From an uncultured Lachnospiraceae bacterium (GTDB lineage Bacteria > Bacillota > Clostridia > Lachnospirales > Lachnospiraceae): a DNA stretch of 60,249 nucleotides. Numbering within the stretch: the stretch's first letter is position 1; every line of letters starts with the position of its first letter. Under the pieces are notes generated by a model. It saw only the letters and a program-made list of their open reading frames with translations, made no database searches and was not told the origin of the DNA. The DNA is taken from the NCBI GenBank assembly GCA_910584695.1, contig CAJUBR010000009.1:1-60249 (forward strand). Direction: 5' to 3'. A program made the position numbers and the translations under genes. This document shows, in pieces, positions 1 to 8,812 of this stretch.

Positions 1-234
1 ATTGCCCGCAATGACATACAGATAGTTTACAGTCTTTCCCATATAACGGTATTCGGGCAGCCTTCCAAAAAATCGCTCAAAGGTTTCCTGCGTAATGTCT
101 TTTGCGTATTCCCTGTCCTTTATATGATATATGCAATACTTTAAAATGACCGGATAATATTGCCGCACAAAACATTCCATGGCTTCCTCATTTCCGCTTT
201 TCATTCTCTGTATCAGGAAAAAATCCTTGTCCAT
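1..234 (-). CDS. RNA polymerase sigma-70 factor, ECF type (partial, N-terminal part)
   Basis: Read on the minus strand from an ATG at 234, the frame stays open to the window edge. The translation begins MDKDFFLIQRMKSGNEEAME and contains a region-2 core with an AKDITQETFERFF segment, typical of the DxxQexF core-binding motif of ECF sigma factors. A GGGAGG ribosome binding site lies just upstream. Only about 78 codons are inside the window, so region 4 and any anti-sigma partner are unseen. The role would be promoter recognition for a small regulon, often controlled by a co-encoded membrane anti-sigma factor. Confidence 0.8.
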   Translation of the reverse strand, partial: MDKDFFLIQRMKSGNEEAMECFVRQYYPVILKYCIYHIKDREYAKDITQETFERFFGRLPEYRYMGKTVNYLYVIAGN

Positions 235-459
235 GTTTTCCTCCCTTCTTCTCTTTTGAAAGTACTTTCTATATGGTATAACAATAGTATACTAAAAAAA
301 GATAGTCTGAATTAAATTTTTTTATAATATCTTATTGAATCAAAAGGGAAATGTATTTCGTATAACGCAAAAAAACCGCCAGATCATTCTAACGGTTTCC
401 ATACTCTATTTCATTTCCGGCTATGACCATGTTCCTGATTCCTGCAATTCCTCATTTTT

Positions 460-1116
460 TCAAAAACCAAACAGCCATTTTGCCATTCCAAATCCATTGA
501 AAAAAAAGAAATGCCCCAAAAACATAGCTAATATGTAAATCACCACCTCTAATCTATCATTAAAACCTCTCCGCCATTCACAGACGTGGTCCACTGGCTT
601 CCTAATCCGTTTCGTTATGTATAAATACAACCGAAACATAACAATGCCGAGTATCGCTCCTACCGTATTTAAGATTAGATCGTCAATGTCTGTACTTCGA
701 ATATTTAACAATTGGCTAAGCTCAACCAATAATGATAATAACAAACCAGAAATAAACACATAGCTTATCCTATTAAAATCCTGCCACACCAACGGTAACA
801 AAAAACCGAGAGGAACAAAAAGCACTATATTTAACCCATACCCCATATAGTCAATATTGGTATCGGAAAACGGTATCAGATTCATTCTATCTGCATGATA
901 TTCCAGTCCATAAAATTTCACATCAAATATTGTACCCGCACCAGTAAAATAAAAGACGCCAAATATATAAATTGCAAAAATAAATAACCATATGCCACGC
1001 CATCTGTTCTTTGTCAGGTTTCTTTTTTTATACAGCAGACAAAACCCTATCATTGTTATAAGCATCGGAATCAAAACGGTTAAAAATTCATATCCAATCA
1101 ATATTAACTCTTCCAT
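460..1116 (-). CDS. VanZ family membrane protein
   Basis: 218 residues with several hydrophobic segments. The VanZ core is visible: the NxVLFVPLGFLLPL segment, then LVELSQLLNIRSTDIDDLILNTVGAILG, split here by the known acidic 'ELxQ...R..DIDDLxxNTxG' pattern. The ATG at 1116 is chosen because AAGGGAGG precedes it; an upstream TTG codon would give one more residue. VanZ proteins are linked to teicoplanin resistance in enterococci, but most homologues have no known function, and no van cluster is present here. A second, broken VanZ-type gene is at 11.5 kb. Confidence 0.8.
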   Translation of the reverse strand: MEELILIGYEFLTVLIPMLITMIGFCLLYKKRNLTKNRWRGIWLFIFAIYIFGVFYFTGAGTIFDVKFYGLEYHADRMNLIPFSDTNIDYMGYGLNIVLFVPLGFLLPLVWQDFNRISYVFISGLLLSLLVELSQLLNIRSTDIDDLILNTVGAILGIVMFRLYLYITKRIRKPVDHVCEWRRGFNDRLEVVIYILAMFLGHFFFFNGFGMAKWLFGF

Positions 1117-1140
1117 CAAAAGCCTCCCTTATTATATAAC

Positions 1141-1287
1141 AAGGCAATTGCGAAACTCTGTTTTCGTTACCGACTGCCTCACAATATAGACAATATCAAC
1201 ACTGGGCACGAGCCAAAGTATCCCGCTTATGATATTGTCTATATTGCACAACTAGATTTTGAAAATAAGTAGTTTCACAATTACCTA
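1141..1287. repeat. Palindromic interspersed element, family A, copy 1
   Basis: The left end reads AAGGCAATTGCGAAAC and the right end GTTTCACAATTACCTA; they are imperfect inverted repeats. Inside lies a second inverted repeat, CAATATAGACAATATCA near 1182 and TGATATTGTCTATATTG near 1232. The same outer ends, with a different internal palindrome, recur at 19784-19928 and 23185-23272. No open reading frame is present. A non-autonomous MITE-like element is the simplest reading. Confidence 0.7.
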
Positions 1288-1357
1288 TATTATAACAATA
1301 AGGAGTTCTATATATTTTGATTTATTATGAAACATTCTTTAAGAATATCTTAAAATT

Positions 1358-2116
1358 TTATCTTTCTCTCTTTTGCTGTCTGCCCGCCAGCCATACATAA
1401 GTATTCCCCGGCAAAAATCGTCCAAAGGTCATTGCAATCTTCATAAGAATGGTAGGAATGATGACAACCTTTCTTTTCTCCATCTGCTCTAAAGCATACC
1501 GTACACAATATCCTGCACGAATTCCCCTCACTAAAAACCTAACATTTGCCACACGGTCAAATTCGGTGTTCACCGGACCCGGGCATAAACAGCCTAGATA
1601 AACATGGCTCCTACTTTCCCGCAATTCTTCCGCCACCGCTCTGGTAAGGCTTGTAATATATGCTTTCGTCGCATAATAGGCTGCCATATAAGGTCCTGCA
1701 GGCATCAGCCCGGCACAGGAAGCAACATTTAAAATATAACCGGAATCCTGCTTCTGCATCTTTTGAAGTATCCGTTTGGTAAGAAAGTGCACTGCTTTAA
1801 TATTTAACTGAATCATATCCAATTCTTTTTCCAATTCTGTTTCTACAAACCTTCCACATTCCCCAAATCCGGCATTGTTAACGAAAATTTCTATTTCTTT
1901 TTCCTTGATCCGTTCATAAACCCTCTGACACTCCGCCTCCTTTGTCAAATCCGCTTCGATTACCTCACACTCCGTTTTCAAATGCTTCGCCAATTTTTCC
2001 AGACGCTCTTTCCGTCTGGCAACCAACACTAACTTATATCCTTTTTTTGACAATCTCTTCGCAAATTCTACTCCCAGTCCGGCACTTGCACCGGTAACGA
2101 CTGCATACTTTTTCAT
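1358..2116 (-). CDS. Short-chain dehydrogenase/reductase (SDR) family
   Basis: NAD(P)-dependent oxidoreductase of the classical SDR fold. The nucleotide-binding motif TGASAGLG is at the N-terminus, NNAG follows in the central strand, and the catalytic Ser (VASCAGL) and YATKAY (YxxxK) are present. The substrate cannot be told from sequence; the closest general class is DltE/YqjQ-like SDRs of Firmicutes. I place the start at ATG 2116 because MKKYAVVTGASAGLG is the normal SDR beginning and GGAGCAGAG lies upstream; the frame is open 16 codons further. The gene stands alone, without an evident operon. Confidence 0.85.
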   Translation of the reverse strand: MKKYAVVTGASAGLGVEFAKRLSKKGYKLVLVARRKERLEKLAKHLKTECEVIEADLTKEAECQRVYERIKEKEIEIFVNNAGFGECGRFVETELEKELDMIQLNIKAVHFLTKRILQKMQKQDSGYILNVASCAGLMPAGPYMAAYYATKAYITSLTRAVAEELRESRSHVYLGCLCPGPVNTEFDRVANVRFLVRGIRAGYCVRYALEQMEKRKVVIIPTILMKIAMTFGRFLPGNTYVWLAGRQQKRER

Positions 2117-2320
2117 TACTACACTCTGCTCCGTTCTTCTTCCAAATTCCAATGGAATATCCATATGGCTATCCTATTTATGATTTAGTATAACCATACC
2201 CATCTGTATTAAGTCATCCTATCCACATATTAGTAAGCAGCCTGTAATTTTAATAAAAAAGCAGTAGACGCCGATAATCAAGCCTTCAGACTACACAACA
2301 AATTAATTATAGAGTTATAA

Positions 2321-2365
2321 AGGGAGCTGCCACATTAAAGTTTATTTTCTTAATGCGACAGCCCT
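2321..2365 (-). terminator. Hairpin downstream of the tautomerase gene
   Basis: Imperfect inverted repeat with arms AGGGAGCTGCCACATTAA and TTAATGCGACAGCCCT around an AT-rich loop. It lies just past the stop of the minus-strand tautomerase gene. The T-tract on the minus strand is weak (CCCTTTA), so termination is inferred. Confidence 0.5.
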
Positions 2366-2432
2366 CATCTTTATCCACTATAAAATCTTTGGAAATTATC
2401 CATCAATCAAAAACGATTCACTTAGAAGTACT

Positions 2433-2777
2433 CTACAAGTTACCACCATTCCATCCCCAGTTTGCCACTGTTTCATATTTTATATAGATATGATCTGCTG
2501 CAATGCCAAGCTCTTCATTGAATATTGTGCATATTTCAGCCGTCAAGGCATCAAAAGCGGAAGCATTCTCTTTTCCAAATATTTTTACTTCAATAAATGC
2601 CATAGGCTGGGAGTTATCCCCTCTAAAGTATAAATGATAATTATCTTCAAATCCCGTCATTAGCCACGCTTCACTTTTCCCCGGAATCAAGGAGACTGCT
2701 TTTCCTAATCGTGATTTTAATCTCTCCTCCTGTTCATTGCTCATTGCAATACTTACTTTTGAATCAATAAATGGCAT
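2433..2777 (-). CDS. MIF-like tautomerase (phenylpyruvate tautomerase-related)
   Basis: 114 residues, the size of the macrophage migration inhibitory factor family. Pro2 follows the initiator Met and would be the catalytic N-terminal base after Met removal. The C-terminal ANWGWNGGNL matches the NWGxNG ending of bacterial MIF homologues, and an IYIKYETV strand precedes it. These trimeric cytosolic enzymes tautomerise phenylpyruvate or enol substrates in vitro; their bacterial role is uncertain. A GGAGG site precedes the ATG. It appears monocistronic with a hairpin downstream. Confidence 0.85.
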   Translation of the reverse strand: MPFIDSKVSIAMSNEQEERLKSRLGKAVSLIPGKSEAWLMTGFEDNYHLYFRGDNSQPMAFIEVKIFGKENASAFDALTAEICTIFNEELGIAADHIYIKYETVANWGWNGGNL

Positions 2778-2875
2778 CGTATCTTACCTCCAAATTCTTT
2801 TTTCCTATTTTACCTATTTTAAGACAAATTGTCCATATCCATAAGAAATTAACTTGCATAGCAAGTCAATACCCC

Positions 2876-2920
2876 CGCTGCAAGCATGTCCGCTTGGCTC
2901 ATTGCCTGCGGGAATAAAAA
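2876..2920 (+). repeat. Interspersed repeat family B, copy 1
   Basis: Contains GCAAGCATGTCCGCTTGGCT followed by CATTGCCTGCGGGAATAAAA. A preceding CCCCGC can pair with the GCGGG. Similar units lie at 2985, 14687, 35641, 41128 and 53101, all between genes. Confidence 0.75.
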
Positions 2921-2984
2921 AATAGTAAATACCACAACTGATACTTACTATTCTCTCTAGTCGTTATCCTAGTACAATGATTCC

Positions 2985-3040
2985 GTCAAATGGACATGCG
3001 AGCATGTCCGCTTGACTCATTGCCCGTGGAAATAAAAAGC
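2985..3040 (+). repeat. Interspersed repeat family B, copy 2
   Basis: GAGCATGTCCGCTTGACTCA followed by TTGCCCGTGGAAATAAAAA, only about 70 bases after copy 1. It is preceded by GTCAAATGGACATGC, a lead-in also seen in weaker form at the 35.6 and 41.1 kb copies. Confidence 0.75.
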
Positions 3041-3060
3041 CATTTCCACTGCCAGACCTT

Positions 3061-3324
3061 TTATGCCGCTTTGCGGATAACAAAATTAAAAAACTGCTTG
3101 CTATACTTACAAAGGTCTTTTGCCTTTTGCATATTTTCCTCTGCTACATAAAAAACATATATTGTTTCCGGGTTGCCAATGATTCCCTCATAATCTGCTA
3201 AAGATGTTTCAGATGTATTATTGTCTGATATTACCTTAACCTCATACTGGATATCATTTACTTCAAAAATCTGCATCATTCTGGAGCGCTCACTGATTGT
3301 ACTGACTGCAACAAATTCCTTCAT
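3061..3324 (-). CDS. Hypothetical small protein, 87 residues
   Basis: I do not recognise a family. The protein is soluble and acidic in the middle, with no signal peptide or membrane segment. The sequence has a plausible alpha/beta pattern (EVKVISDNNTSETS, then GNPETIYVFYVAEENMQKA). The ATG at 3324 is preferred because AAAGGG lies about nine bases upstream; two in-frame starts lie up to three codons further. Two family B repeats lie immediately downstream and a terminator-like hairpin of the next gene lies upstream, so it is probably transcribed alone. Confidence 0.6.
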   Translation of the reverse strand: MKEFVAVSTISERSRMMQIFEVNDIQYEVKVISDNNTSETSLADYEGIIGNPETIYVFYVAEENMQKAKDLCKYSKQFFNFVIRKAA

Positions 3325-3468
3325 ACTCATCACCCTTTCAAATTATTCCTTCCATCTAATTATGGAAAGAAATCAAGAATGTTGCTTTTACAATCACTCA
3401 CTTTAGCTCAATTATTATAATTTGTAAAGTATGAAATCTATACAAAATATAACAAAATATTTATGAAA

Positions 3469-3525
3469 AAAACCGAATTCTGTATATGACTGAGCCCATA
3501 AAAGCCTATATACGAATCCGGTTTC
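3469..3525 (-). terminator. Intrinsic terminator after the cytidylate kinase-like gene
   Basis: Inverted repeat AAACCGAATTCTGTATATG / TATATACGAATCCGGTTT. On the minus strand the stem is followed by TTTTTTTC, so it fits termination of the gene ending at 3571. Confidence 0.7.
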
Positions 3526-3570
3526 AAAAAAATTTATGAATTAGAATATTTTTTTGTATAAATTTTAAGA

Positions 3571-4173
3571 TTATACGTCCCTTGCATTATCAATATATGC
3601 AATCAGCGACTTCACCGTCTTTTCAATGCCAAGCGTAGAACTGTTGACACAAATATCATAGCTTCTGGAATCTCCCCATTTTCCATCTGAATAGAAATTG
3701 TGGTATGTCTTACGCATCTTATCTTCTTTTCTCATGCGGCTATAGGCATTCCGTTCATCTAATTCATATTTTTCCATGATCCGCCTGCATTTTGTTTCCC
3801 TGTCACCTAATATAAAGATCCGAACCAAATTGGGATTGTCACGCAATACGTATTCTGCACAACGTCCGACAATCACAAAAGATTTCTTTTCTTTATCCCC
3901 TTTTGTCCGGATAAAATCAAAAATCTGATTCGCCACTGACTGCTCCAGCGGAAGATTATTCCCATCCAGCATAACTGGATAAAAAATAGGATTCACAGGT
4001 TTCTCATCAAAATGTCTTGCGACATCTGCACTGATCGAACCTTTTTCCTGAATATGGTCAAAAATCTCTTTGTCATAAAGGGGAATATCATAATGCTTTG
4101 CCAGATGTTCAGCAATCTCATGTCCACCGCTTCCAAACTCTCTTCCAATTGAAATAATAATCTGATTTCCCAT
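3571..4173 (-). CDS. Cytidylate kinase-like family protein
   Basis: About 200 residues. The N-terminus IIISIGREFGSGGHEIAEHL matches the cytidylate kinase-like family (AAA_26), whose P-loop is the modified GREFGSGG rather than a classical GxxGxGKS. LVRIFI and a REKCRRIMEKYELDERNAYSRMRKEDKMR-like lid region, with several Arg residues, follow. These proteins are thought to phosphorylate nucleotides, but the substrate is not proven for most members. The start MGNQ at 4173 sits seven bases after AAGGAAGG; another ATG lies two codons upstream. It is a single gene with its own terminator. Confidence 0.8.
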   Translation of the reverse strand: MGNQIIISIGREFGSGGHEIAEHLAKHYDIPLYDKEIFDHIQEKGSISADVARHFDEKPVNPIFYPVMLDGNNLPLEQSVANQIFDFIRTKGDKEKKSFVIVGRCAEYVLRDNPNLVRIFILGDRETKCRRIMEKYELDERNAYSRMRKEDKMRKTYHNFYSDGKWGDSRSYDICVNSSTLGIEKTVKSLIAYIDNARDV

Positions 4174-4345
4174 AATCATACCTTCCTTCTGCTTAAATGT
4201 CTAATCATCCGGTGCCACTTGCGTTACCTTTGATAAATTATACCATAATGAAACCCGTTAGGGCTTACGCAGGTTATCAACCTTTACTTTGATTGGTAAC
4301 CTATTATATTATAGCATTTATTATCAGAATTTTAAAGCAAAAGCT

Positions 4346-5665
4346 TTATATTTTTCTGATTATTTTCCCCTCCATATAGTAACGTTTTTCATTGGCTTCT
4401 CCCATAGAAAATGTCTTTCTCGGCAGCACACCATCTAAAATAACTCCCTTAAATAAATCTTCTTTATGAATCTCCGGAAGTAAAAGCCCCATGTTTCCTT
4501 CTTTTGTTCCCAAACGTTCCACCACATCCATACCATGTATGTAATCAATCCTTGTTTCTTTGTGCTCTGCAAGATACGCATCTAAAAAAGTCTGTATTGT
4601 TGCAGCCGCAATTCCCCATATCGGATCAATTATCTTTATCACACCGCTTCCGCTTTCATGACAATATGTGAAACAATGCACTTCCTCTGATGAACCCGGT
4701 ACTGCATCGGCTTGTTTCTCCACCTCTACCCGGCATCCCTTTTCTTCATAATATGCTTTTGCTGCTTTAAAAAATTCCTCTTTTTCTATGCCAAATAAAA
4801 CCCTGTGAATCGGTTCTACTTCAAGACTTTTATCATGTATATTTACGATTTCACAAAGACAATATCTGGCAGGATGTACTTTACGTTCTTCCTCTGTCAG
4901 ACCTTCCTTTATCTGTTCCCAGGCCGCTTTTGCTGTAGCCATCGAATGGTTTCCATCTCCTACTGCAAAATTAAGCAAGGGATACTCTTCCTTTAGACCA
5001 TATTTTTCCTGAAAAACCTTCGGGTCTGCCAGCTGCTCAATCTTGTTCATAATCATATCCGTTTCTTTTCCTTCCGGAATCAGCCACCCTGAAATATGTC
5101 CTCCCTTTAACATCAATTCCGTATCATAAATCTGCCGAAAGGAATCTGTCCGTTTTACCAGTGATTCGATAACGGAACCTTCCGGATCATCAATCAACAG
5201 CATGATATGAGGAAGTTCTACCACCGCCTGCTGTCTGACACGAAGGCGTGGCGGAATCCGCTCTTCCACAGTCATTTCTGTCGGTCTTGTCAGGGAATGC
5301 TCTCCTTTTCTATATTCATAAGTTTCTAAATCAATTTCTACTACAATACCGTATCTGCTATCCTGTTTCCCAAAAGAACGTTTTACCAGAACAAAGCCCG
5401 CAGGCAGTTCCTGCAAAATACCATTTTTTATATAATCCTCCATATTCTGGTGAATCGCTTCAACCCGCCCTTTTTCATCCAAACCTCCCAAATAGACCTC
5501 AGGCAGAGTCAGTTTCAGTGTCGACGGTGCATCACCCACTATTTTCTCTGCCTCTTTCCAGTATTCCGGCTGTGACGTATACTGGTCACAGGCAATAACA
5601 GACCATTTGTATAAATCCGTTCCCTCCTTTGGCATTAATATCCTTGGTACACGTAAACAATTCAT
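4346..5665 (-). CDS. DUF1015 family protein
   Basis: 439 residues, the usual size for DUF1015. It begins with the typical NCLRVPRILMPKEG and VIACDQYTSQPEYW, and later carries FAVGDGNHSMATAKAAWE and IHGMDVVERLG, which are strongly conserved in this family. The GDGNHS motif suggests a metal or nucleotide site, but no activity has been established. It is cytosolic and monocistronic. A solo right end of repeat family A (5713-5727) lies just upstream of the start. Confidence 0.85.
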   Translation of the reverse strand: MNCLRVPRILMPKEGTDLYKWSVIACDQYTSQPEYWKEAEKIVGDAPSTLKLTLPEVYLGGLDEKGRVEAIHQNMEDYIKNGILQELPAGFVLVKRSFGKQDSRYGIVVEIDLETYEYRKGEHSLTRPTEMTVEERIPPRLRVRQQAVVELPHIMLLIDDPEGSVIESLVKRTDSFRQIYDTELMLKGGHISGWLIPEGKETDMIMNKIEQLADPKVFQEKYGLKEEYPLLNFAVGDGNHSMATAKAAWEQIKEGLTEEERKVHPARYCLCEIVNIHDKSLEVEPIHRVLFGIEKEEFFKAAKAYYEEKGCRVEVEKQADAVPGSSEEVHCFTYCHESGSGVIKIIDPIWGIAAATIQTFLDAYLAEHKETRIDYIHGMDVVERLGTKEGNMGLLLPEIHKEDLFKGVILDGVLPRKTFSMGEANEKRYYMEGKIIRKI

Positions 5666-5712
5666 TTTTTCCTGCTGTATGATAAGAGCATCATACTTTT
5701 CCTTTCTTTTTA

Positions 5713-5727
5713 TTTCACAATTACCTA
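5713..5727. repeat. Solo end of repeat family A
   Basis: TTTCACAATTACCTA equals the right terminal sequence of the family A element at 1287 (TTTCACAATTACCTA). I see no matching left end within 200 bases, so this is a decayed copy or an orphan end. Confidence 0.45.
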
Positions 5728-5790
5728 TCTTTCCATCACTTTATCCCTGCAGTTTTTTGAAGTCAACAATTTCGCTGCAAGCAATGGGCA

Positions 5791-6291
5791 TCAGGCATAT
5801 TGCTCAAACGATGCCTTCCATATTTCCACCAATCTATCCAAAGAATATGCCGCATTCGCCGGGCTGGTGGAGGGAAGTTCTACCATTGGAAGCCCGACGC
5901 TGTCTGCTTGATATTTCTTGTACAGTTTTGCGGCAGTCTTTCCATTTGTAAAAACGGCTTTTATCTGAGAACCTTTTACAATCCGTCTAAGATCAGCAGG
6001 CACTACATCCTTAATGCTGCTGTCACTGGAACCGATAATCCGGCAACATTCTATCACATCATAAACTGCAATCTGATTCGCTAACAGCATCTTTTTTTTG
6101 GAATCAATGGTTTCCGGCACTCTCCATTCCAAAATTCCAGCCAGCACCTTCCAAAACCGGTTTCTCGGATGACCATAATAAAATCCCATTTCTCTTGATT
6201 TTACGGATGGAAAACTCCCTAATATTAAAATCCTTGAATTTTTGTCATAGACAGGTAAAAAAGGTTGTCTTACTGTTTGATATTCTGACAT
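5791..6291 (-). CDS. DNA-deoxyinosine glycosylase (uracil-DNA glycosylase superfamily)
   Basis: 166 residues. The N-terminal ILILGSFPSVKSRE followed by FYYGHPRNRFWKVL is the active-site region of the hypoxanthine-DNA glycosylase branch of the UDG superfamily, and LPSTSPANA near the C-terminus is the DNA-intercalation motif. The enzyme removes deaminated adenine (hypoxanthine) from DNA as the first step of base excision repair. GAGGGAA precedes the ATG. It lies 21 bases downstream of the amino-acid ABC operon on the same strand and could be its last gene. Confidence 0.85.
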   Translation of the reverse strand: MSEYQTVRQPFLPVYDKNSRILILGSFPSVKSREMGFYYGHPRNRFWKVLAGILEWRVPETIDSKKKMLLANQIAVYDVIECCRIIGSSDSSIKDVVPADLRRIVKGSQIKAVFTNGKTAAKLYKKYQADSVGLPMVELPSTSPANAAYSLDRLVEIWKASFEQYA

Positions 6292-6312
6292 AATTCCCTC
6301 ATTTTCTTTTCA

Positions 6313-7053
6313 TCAGCGGACTTTAGACAAGAACTCTTTGAGTCTTTGATTTTTAGGATTCTCAAAGAATTCCTCCGGAACACTGTCTTCTCTGATATTT
6401 TTTTCATCAATAAAAATAACCCTGGTCGCAACTTCTCTGGCAAATCCCATTTCATGGGTTACTACTACCATTGTCATTCCCTCTTTTGCAAGTTCTTTCA
6501 TAATTTCCAACACTTCACCAACCATTTCAGGGTCTAATGCCGAGGTCGGTTCGTCAAATAAAATCACATCCGGATTCATTGCCATCGTTCTTGCAATGGC
6601 AATGCGCTGCTTTTGCCCTCCAGACAAATTTGTGGGATAGGCATCTGCCTTTTCCAAAAGTCCCACTCTTGTTAACAATTCATCCGCCTTTGCAGATGCT
6701 TCCACCTTACTCATCACTTTAAGCTTCACCGGTGCTAACATGATATTCTCTTTTACTGTCATATTAGGAAACAGATTAAACTGCTGAAACACCATACCAA
6801 TCTTTTCCCGTACCCTGTTCACATTTACTTTCTTATCTGTGATATCCGTTCCTTCAAAAATGATAGCCCCTGAATCCGGATGCTCCAATAAATTAAGGGA
6901 ACGCAAAAAGGTTGACTTGCCACAACCGGAAGGTCCGACAATTGCAATCACTTCTCCTTTATGAATTTGAGTAGTAATATGATCCAATACCATATGTTCT
7001 CCGTAGGACTTGCATAAATCCTTTACCTCTATCAACACTTCTTTATCGTACAT
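6313..7053 (-). CDS. Amino-acid ABC transporter ATP-binding protein
   Basis: 246 residues, the standard size for the polar amino acid (GlnQ/HisP) ATPase family. Walker A GPSGCGKST, Q-loop FQQFNLFPNMTV, signature LSGGQKQRIAIARTMAM, Walker B DVILFDEPTSALDP and the switch His (VVVTHEMGFAREV) are all intact. The start overlaps the upstream binding-protein/permease gene by 11 bases, implying translational coupling, and AAAGGAG precedes the ATG. Together the two proteins make a complete importer at the membrane. Confidence 0.93.
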   Translation of the reverse strand: MYDKEVLIEVKDLCKSYGEHMVLDHITTQIHKGEVIAIVGPSGCGKSTFLRSLNLLEHPDSGAIIFEGTDITDKKVNVNRVREKIGMVFQQFNLFPNMTVKENIMLAPVKLKVMSKVEASAKADELLTRVGLLEKADAYPTNLSGGQKQRIAIARTMAMNPDVILFDEPTSALDPEMVGEVLEIMKELAKEGMTMVVVTHEMGFAREVATRVIFIDEKNIREDSVPEEFFENPKNQRLKEFLSKVR

Positions 7054-8650
7054 CTTTCTTTAATCTCCTTTCTAAGCGGCTTACACCTGCTGTCATCACC
7101 ATAACAATCACAAGATATACCAATGCAACCGAACATAATGGAATCATTGCTTCGTATGTGTTGCTCCTTATGATATCACCCGCTTTTGTCAGGTCTACCA
7201 AGCCGATATAACCCACTATAGAACTTTCCTTTAATAATGAAATAAATTCGTTACACATCGCTGGCAAAGAATTTTTTATTGCCTGCGGCATAATAATATG
7301 CCACATTGTCTGACCATAGGTAAATCCGAGGCTCCTTCCCGCTTCAAACTGACCAATCTCAATAGAAATGATGCCAGCACGAACAGCTTCCGCCACATAC
7401 GCCGCGGAATTCAACCCAAATGCCAAAACTGCCGCAATAACCGGGTCGACTTTCATTGCTGCAAACACAATATAATACATAATTAAAAGCTGTACCATAA
7501 CCGGAGTTCCACGAAATACTGTCAGATAAATTCTTGCGAAGGTGTTGAATATATTAAGCACCACCCCTCCTTCCCCATTTCGATCATGGGCTACACGGAT
7601 TACTGCAAGGAGAAATCCCAGAATAATTCCAATCATTCCGGCAAATAAAGTAATCATAATTGTATTTTTGAGTCCCCGGGGAATATATTTCCATCTGGCA
7701 TCTTCTATAAATGACTGATACAGCCTGTCTTTAAAACTCATTTTTGCAGCAGATGTTCCACTATTTACAATGATCACCTGTTTTGATGTTGTATAGGAAT
7801 CCGTAAAATCAATATTTTTCAACCGGTCTTCCGTTACCGTCATCCCTGCAACACCTATGTCCGCCTTTCCGGTCTGCACTGCAATAATAATTGAATCAAA
7901 CTCTATGTCTGAAATAACCAGCTCCATTCCCAGCTTATCCGCAACAGCCTGTGACAAATCTACATCAATACCGGTTGCAACCCCATTTTCATAGTATTCA
8001 TAGGGAGGAAATGCTACATTCGTCGCCATTGTCAGCGTTCCGTTTTCCCTTGTGGTATCTTCCGGGGAAACGTAAGGTGTCTTACCCTTTGTATCATCAC
8101 CTATATAATTGTTGATAATATCTGCAAGGGTTCCATCTTCTTTTAATTCGTTTAATGCTTTATTAATTTTATTCTTTAACTCTGTATTTTCTTTTGATAT
8201 GCAGATTGCATAATCTTCTATCGCAAATTCTTCTTCCAGAATGACTAATTCTTTATTTTTATTGATAAAGGATTTTGCAGGCTGTTCATCAATAATAACG
8301 CAGTCAATTTTATTCTGTTTTAAAGCCTGAACGGCATCGGCACCCTTATTAAACCTCGTAATCCTGGTACCTGCTTCGTCTCCTTCATAATCAGAAGCAT
8401 ATGTATCTCCAATCGTACCAATCTGTACTCCTATATTTTTGCCTGTCAAATCATTCACACAGGTAATCGAATCACTCTGCAGCGTTTCATCACTTTGAGC
8501 CTTACCACATCCGGTTGGGAAAAAAATAATCAAACCAAGCACACTAAAAAACAACATATACTTAAAATATTTTCTTTTCACTTTTTGGGTTCGTAAAAAA
8601 TGTGTCATCTCCCTTTTTGCAGAATCTAATTCCGCTCTCCTTTCATACAT
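7043..8650 (-). CDS. Amino-acid ABC transporter: substrate-binding domain fused to permease, binding lobes in swapped order
   Basis: 535 residues. An N-terminal hydrophobic segment ends in FFPTGCGKA with a lipobox-like Cys48. Residues 65-185 (DLTGKNIGVQIGT... to ADIINNYIG) resemble the second half of a glutamine/histidine-type binding protein. Residues 203-295 (NGTLTMATNVAFPPYEYY... to DFTDSYTTSKQVIIV) resemble the first half, so the order appears circularly permuted. Residues 325-535 are the membrane domain, with an EAA-like loop (EAGRSLGFTYGQTMWHIIMPQA, cut here at its core). The binding site would sit outside the cell tethered to the pore. The start is uncertain; ATG 8608 is an alternative. 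Confidence 0.88.
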   Translation of the reverse strand: MYERRAELDSAKREMTHFLRTQKVKRKYFKYMLFFSVLGLIIFFPTGCGKAQSDETLQSDSITCVNDLTGKNIGVQIGTIGDTYASDYEGDEAGTRITRFNKGADAVQALKQNKIDCVIIDEQPAKSFINKNKELVILEEEFAIEDYAICISKENTELKNKINKALNELKEDGTLADIINNYIGDDTKGKTPYVSPEDTTRENGTLTMATNVAFPPYEYYENGVATGIDVDLSQAVADKLGMELVISDIEFDSIIIAVQTGKADIGVAGMTVTEDRLKNIDFTDSYTTSKQVIIVNSGTSAAKMSFKDRLYQSFIEDARWKYIPRGLKNTIMITLFAGMIGIILGFLLAVIRVAHDRNGEGGVVLNIFNTFARIYLTVFRGTPVMVQLLIMYYIVFAAMKVDPVIAAVLAFGLNSAAYVAEAVRAGIISIEIGQFEAGRSLGFTYGQTMWHIIMPQAIKNSLPAMCNEFISLLKESSIVGYIGLVDLTKAGDIIRSNTYEAMIPLCSVALVYLVIVMVMTAGVSRLERRLKKDVR

Positions 8651-8753
8651 TCGCTCATATTAAATATCATACTTTATTTTTTGAAATTTCTCAATCCTTT
8701 CCATAAACTCTTTTCTATATACAATACTCCAAAGTCGTTTGAGAATAAAAAAA

Positions 8754-8792
8754 GACTGCCATATTTCATTTCTTTGTTGAAACATGACAGCC
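8754..8792 (-). terminator. Intrinsic terminator after grcA
   Basis: Arms GACTGCCATATTTCA and TTGAAACATGACAGCC form a stem; on the minus strand it is followed by TTTTTTT. It lies 21 bases past the grcA stop. Confidence 0.75.
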
Positions 8793-8812
8793 ACATTCAA
8801 TGTTTTATTATT

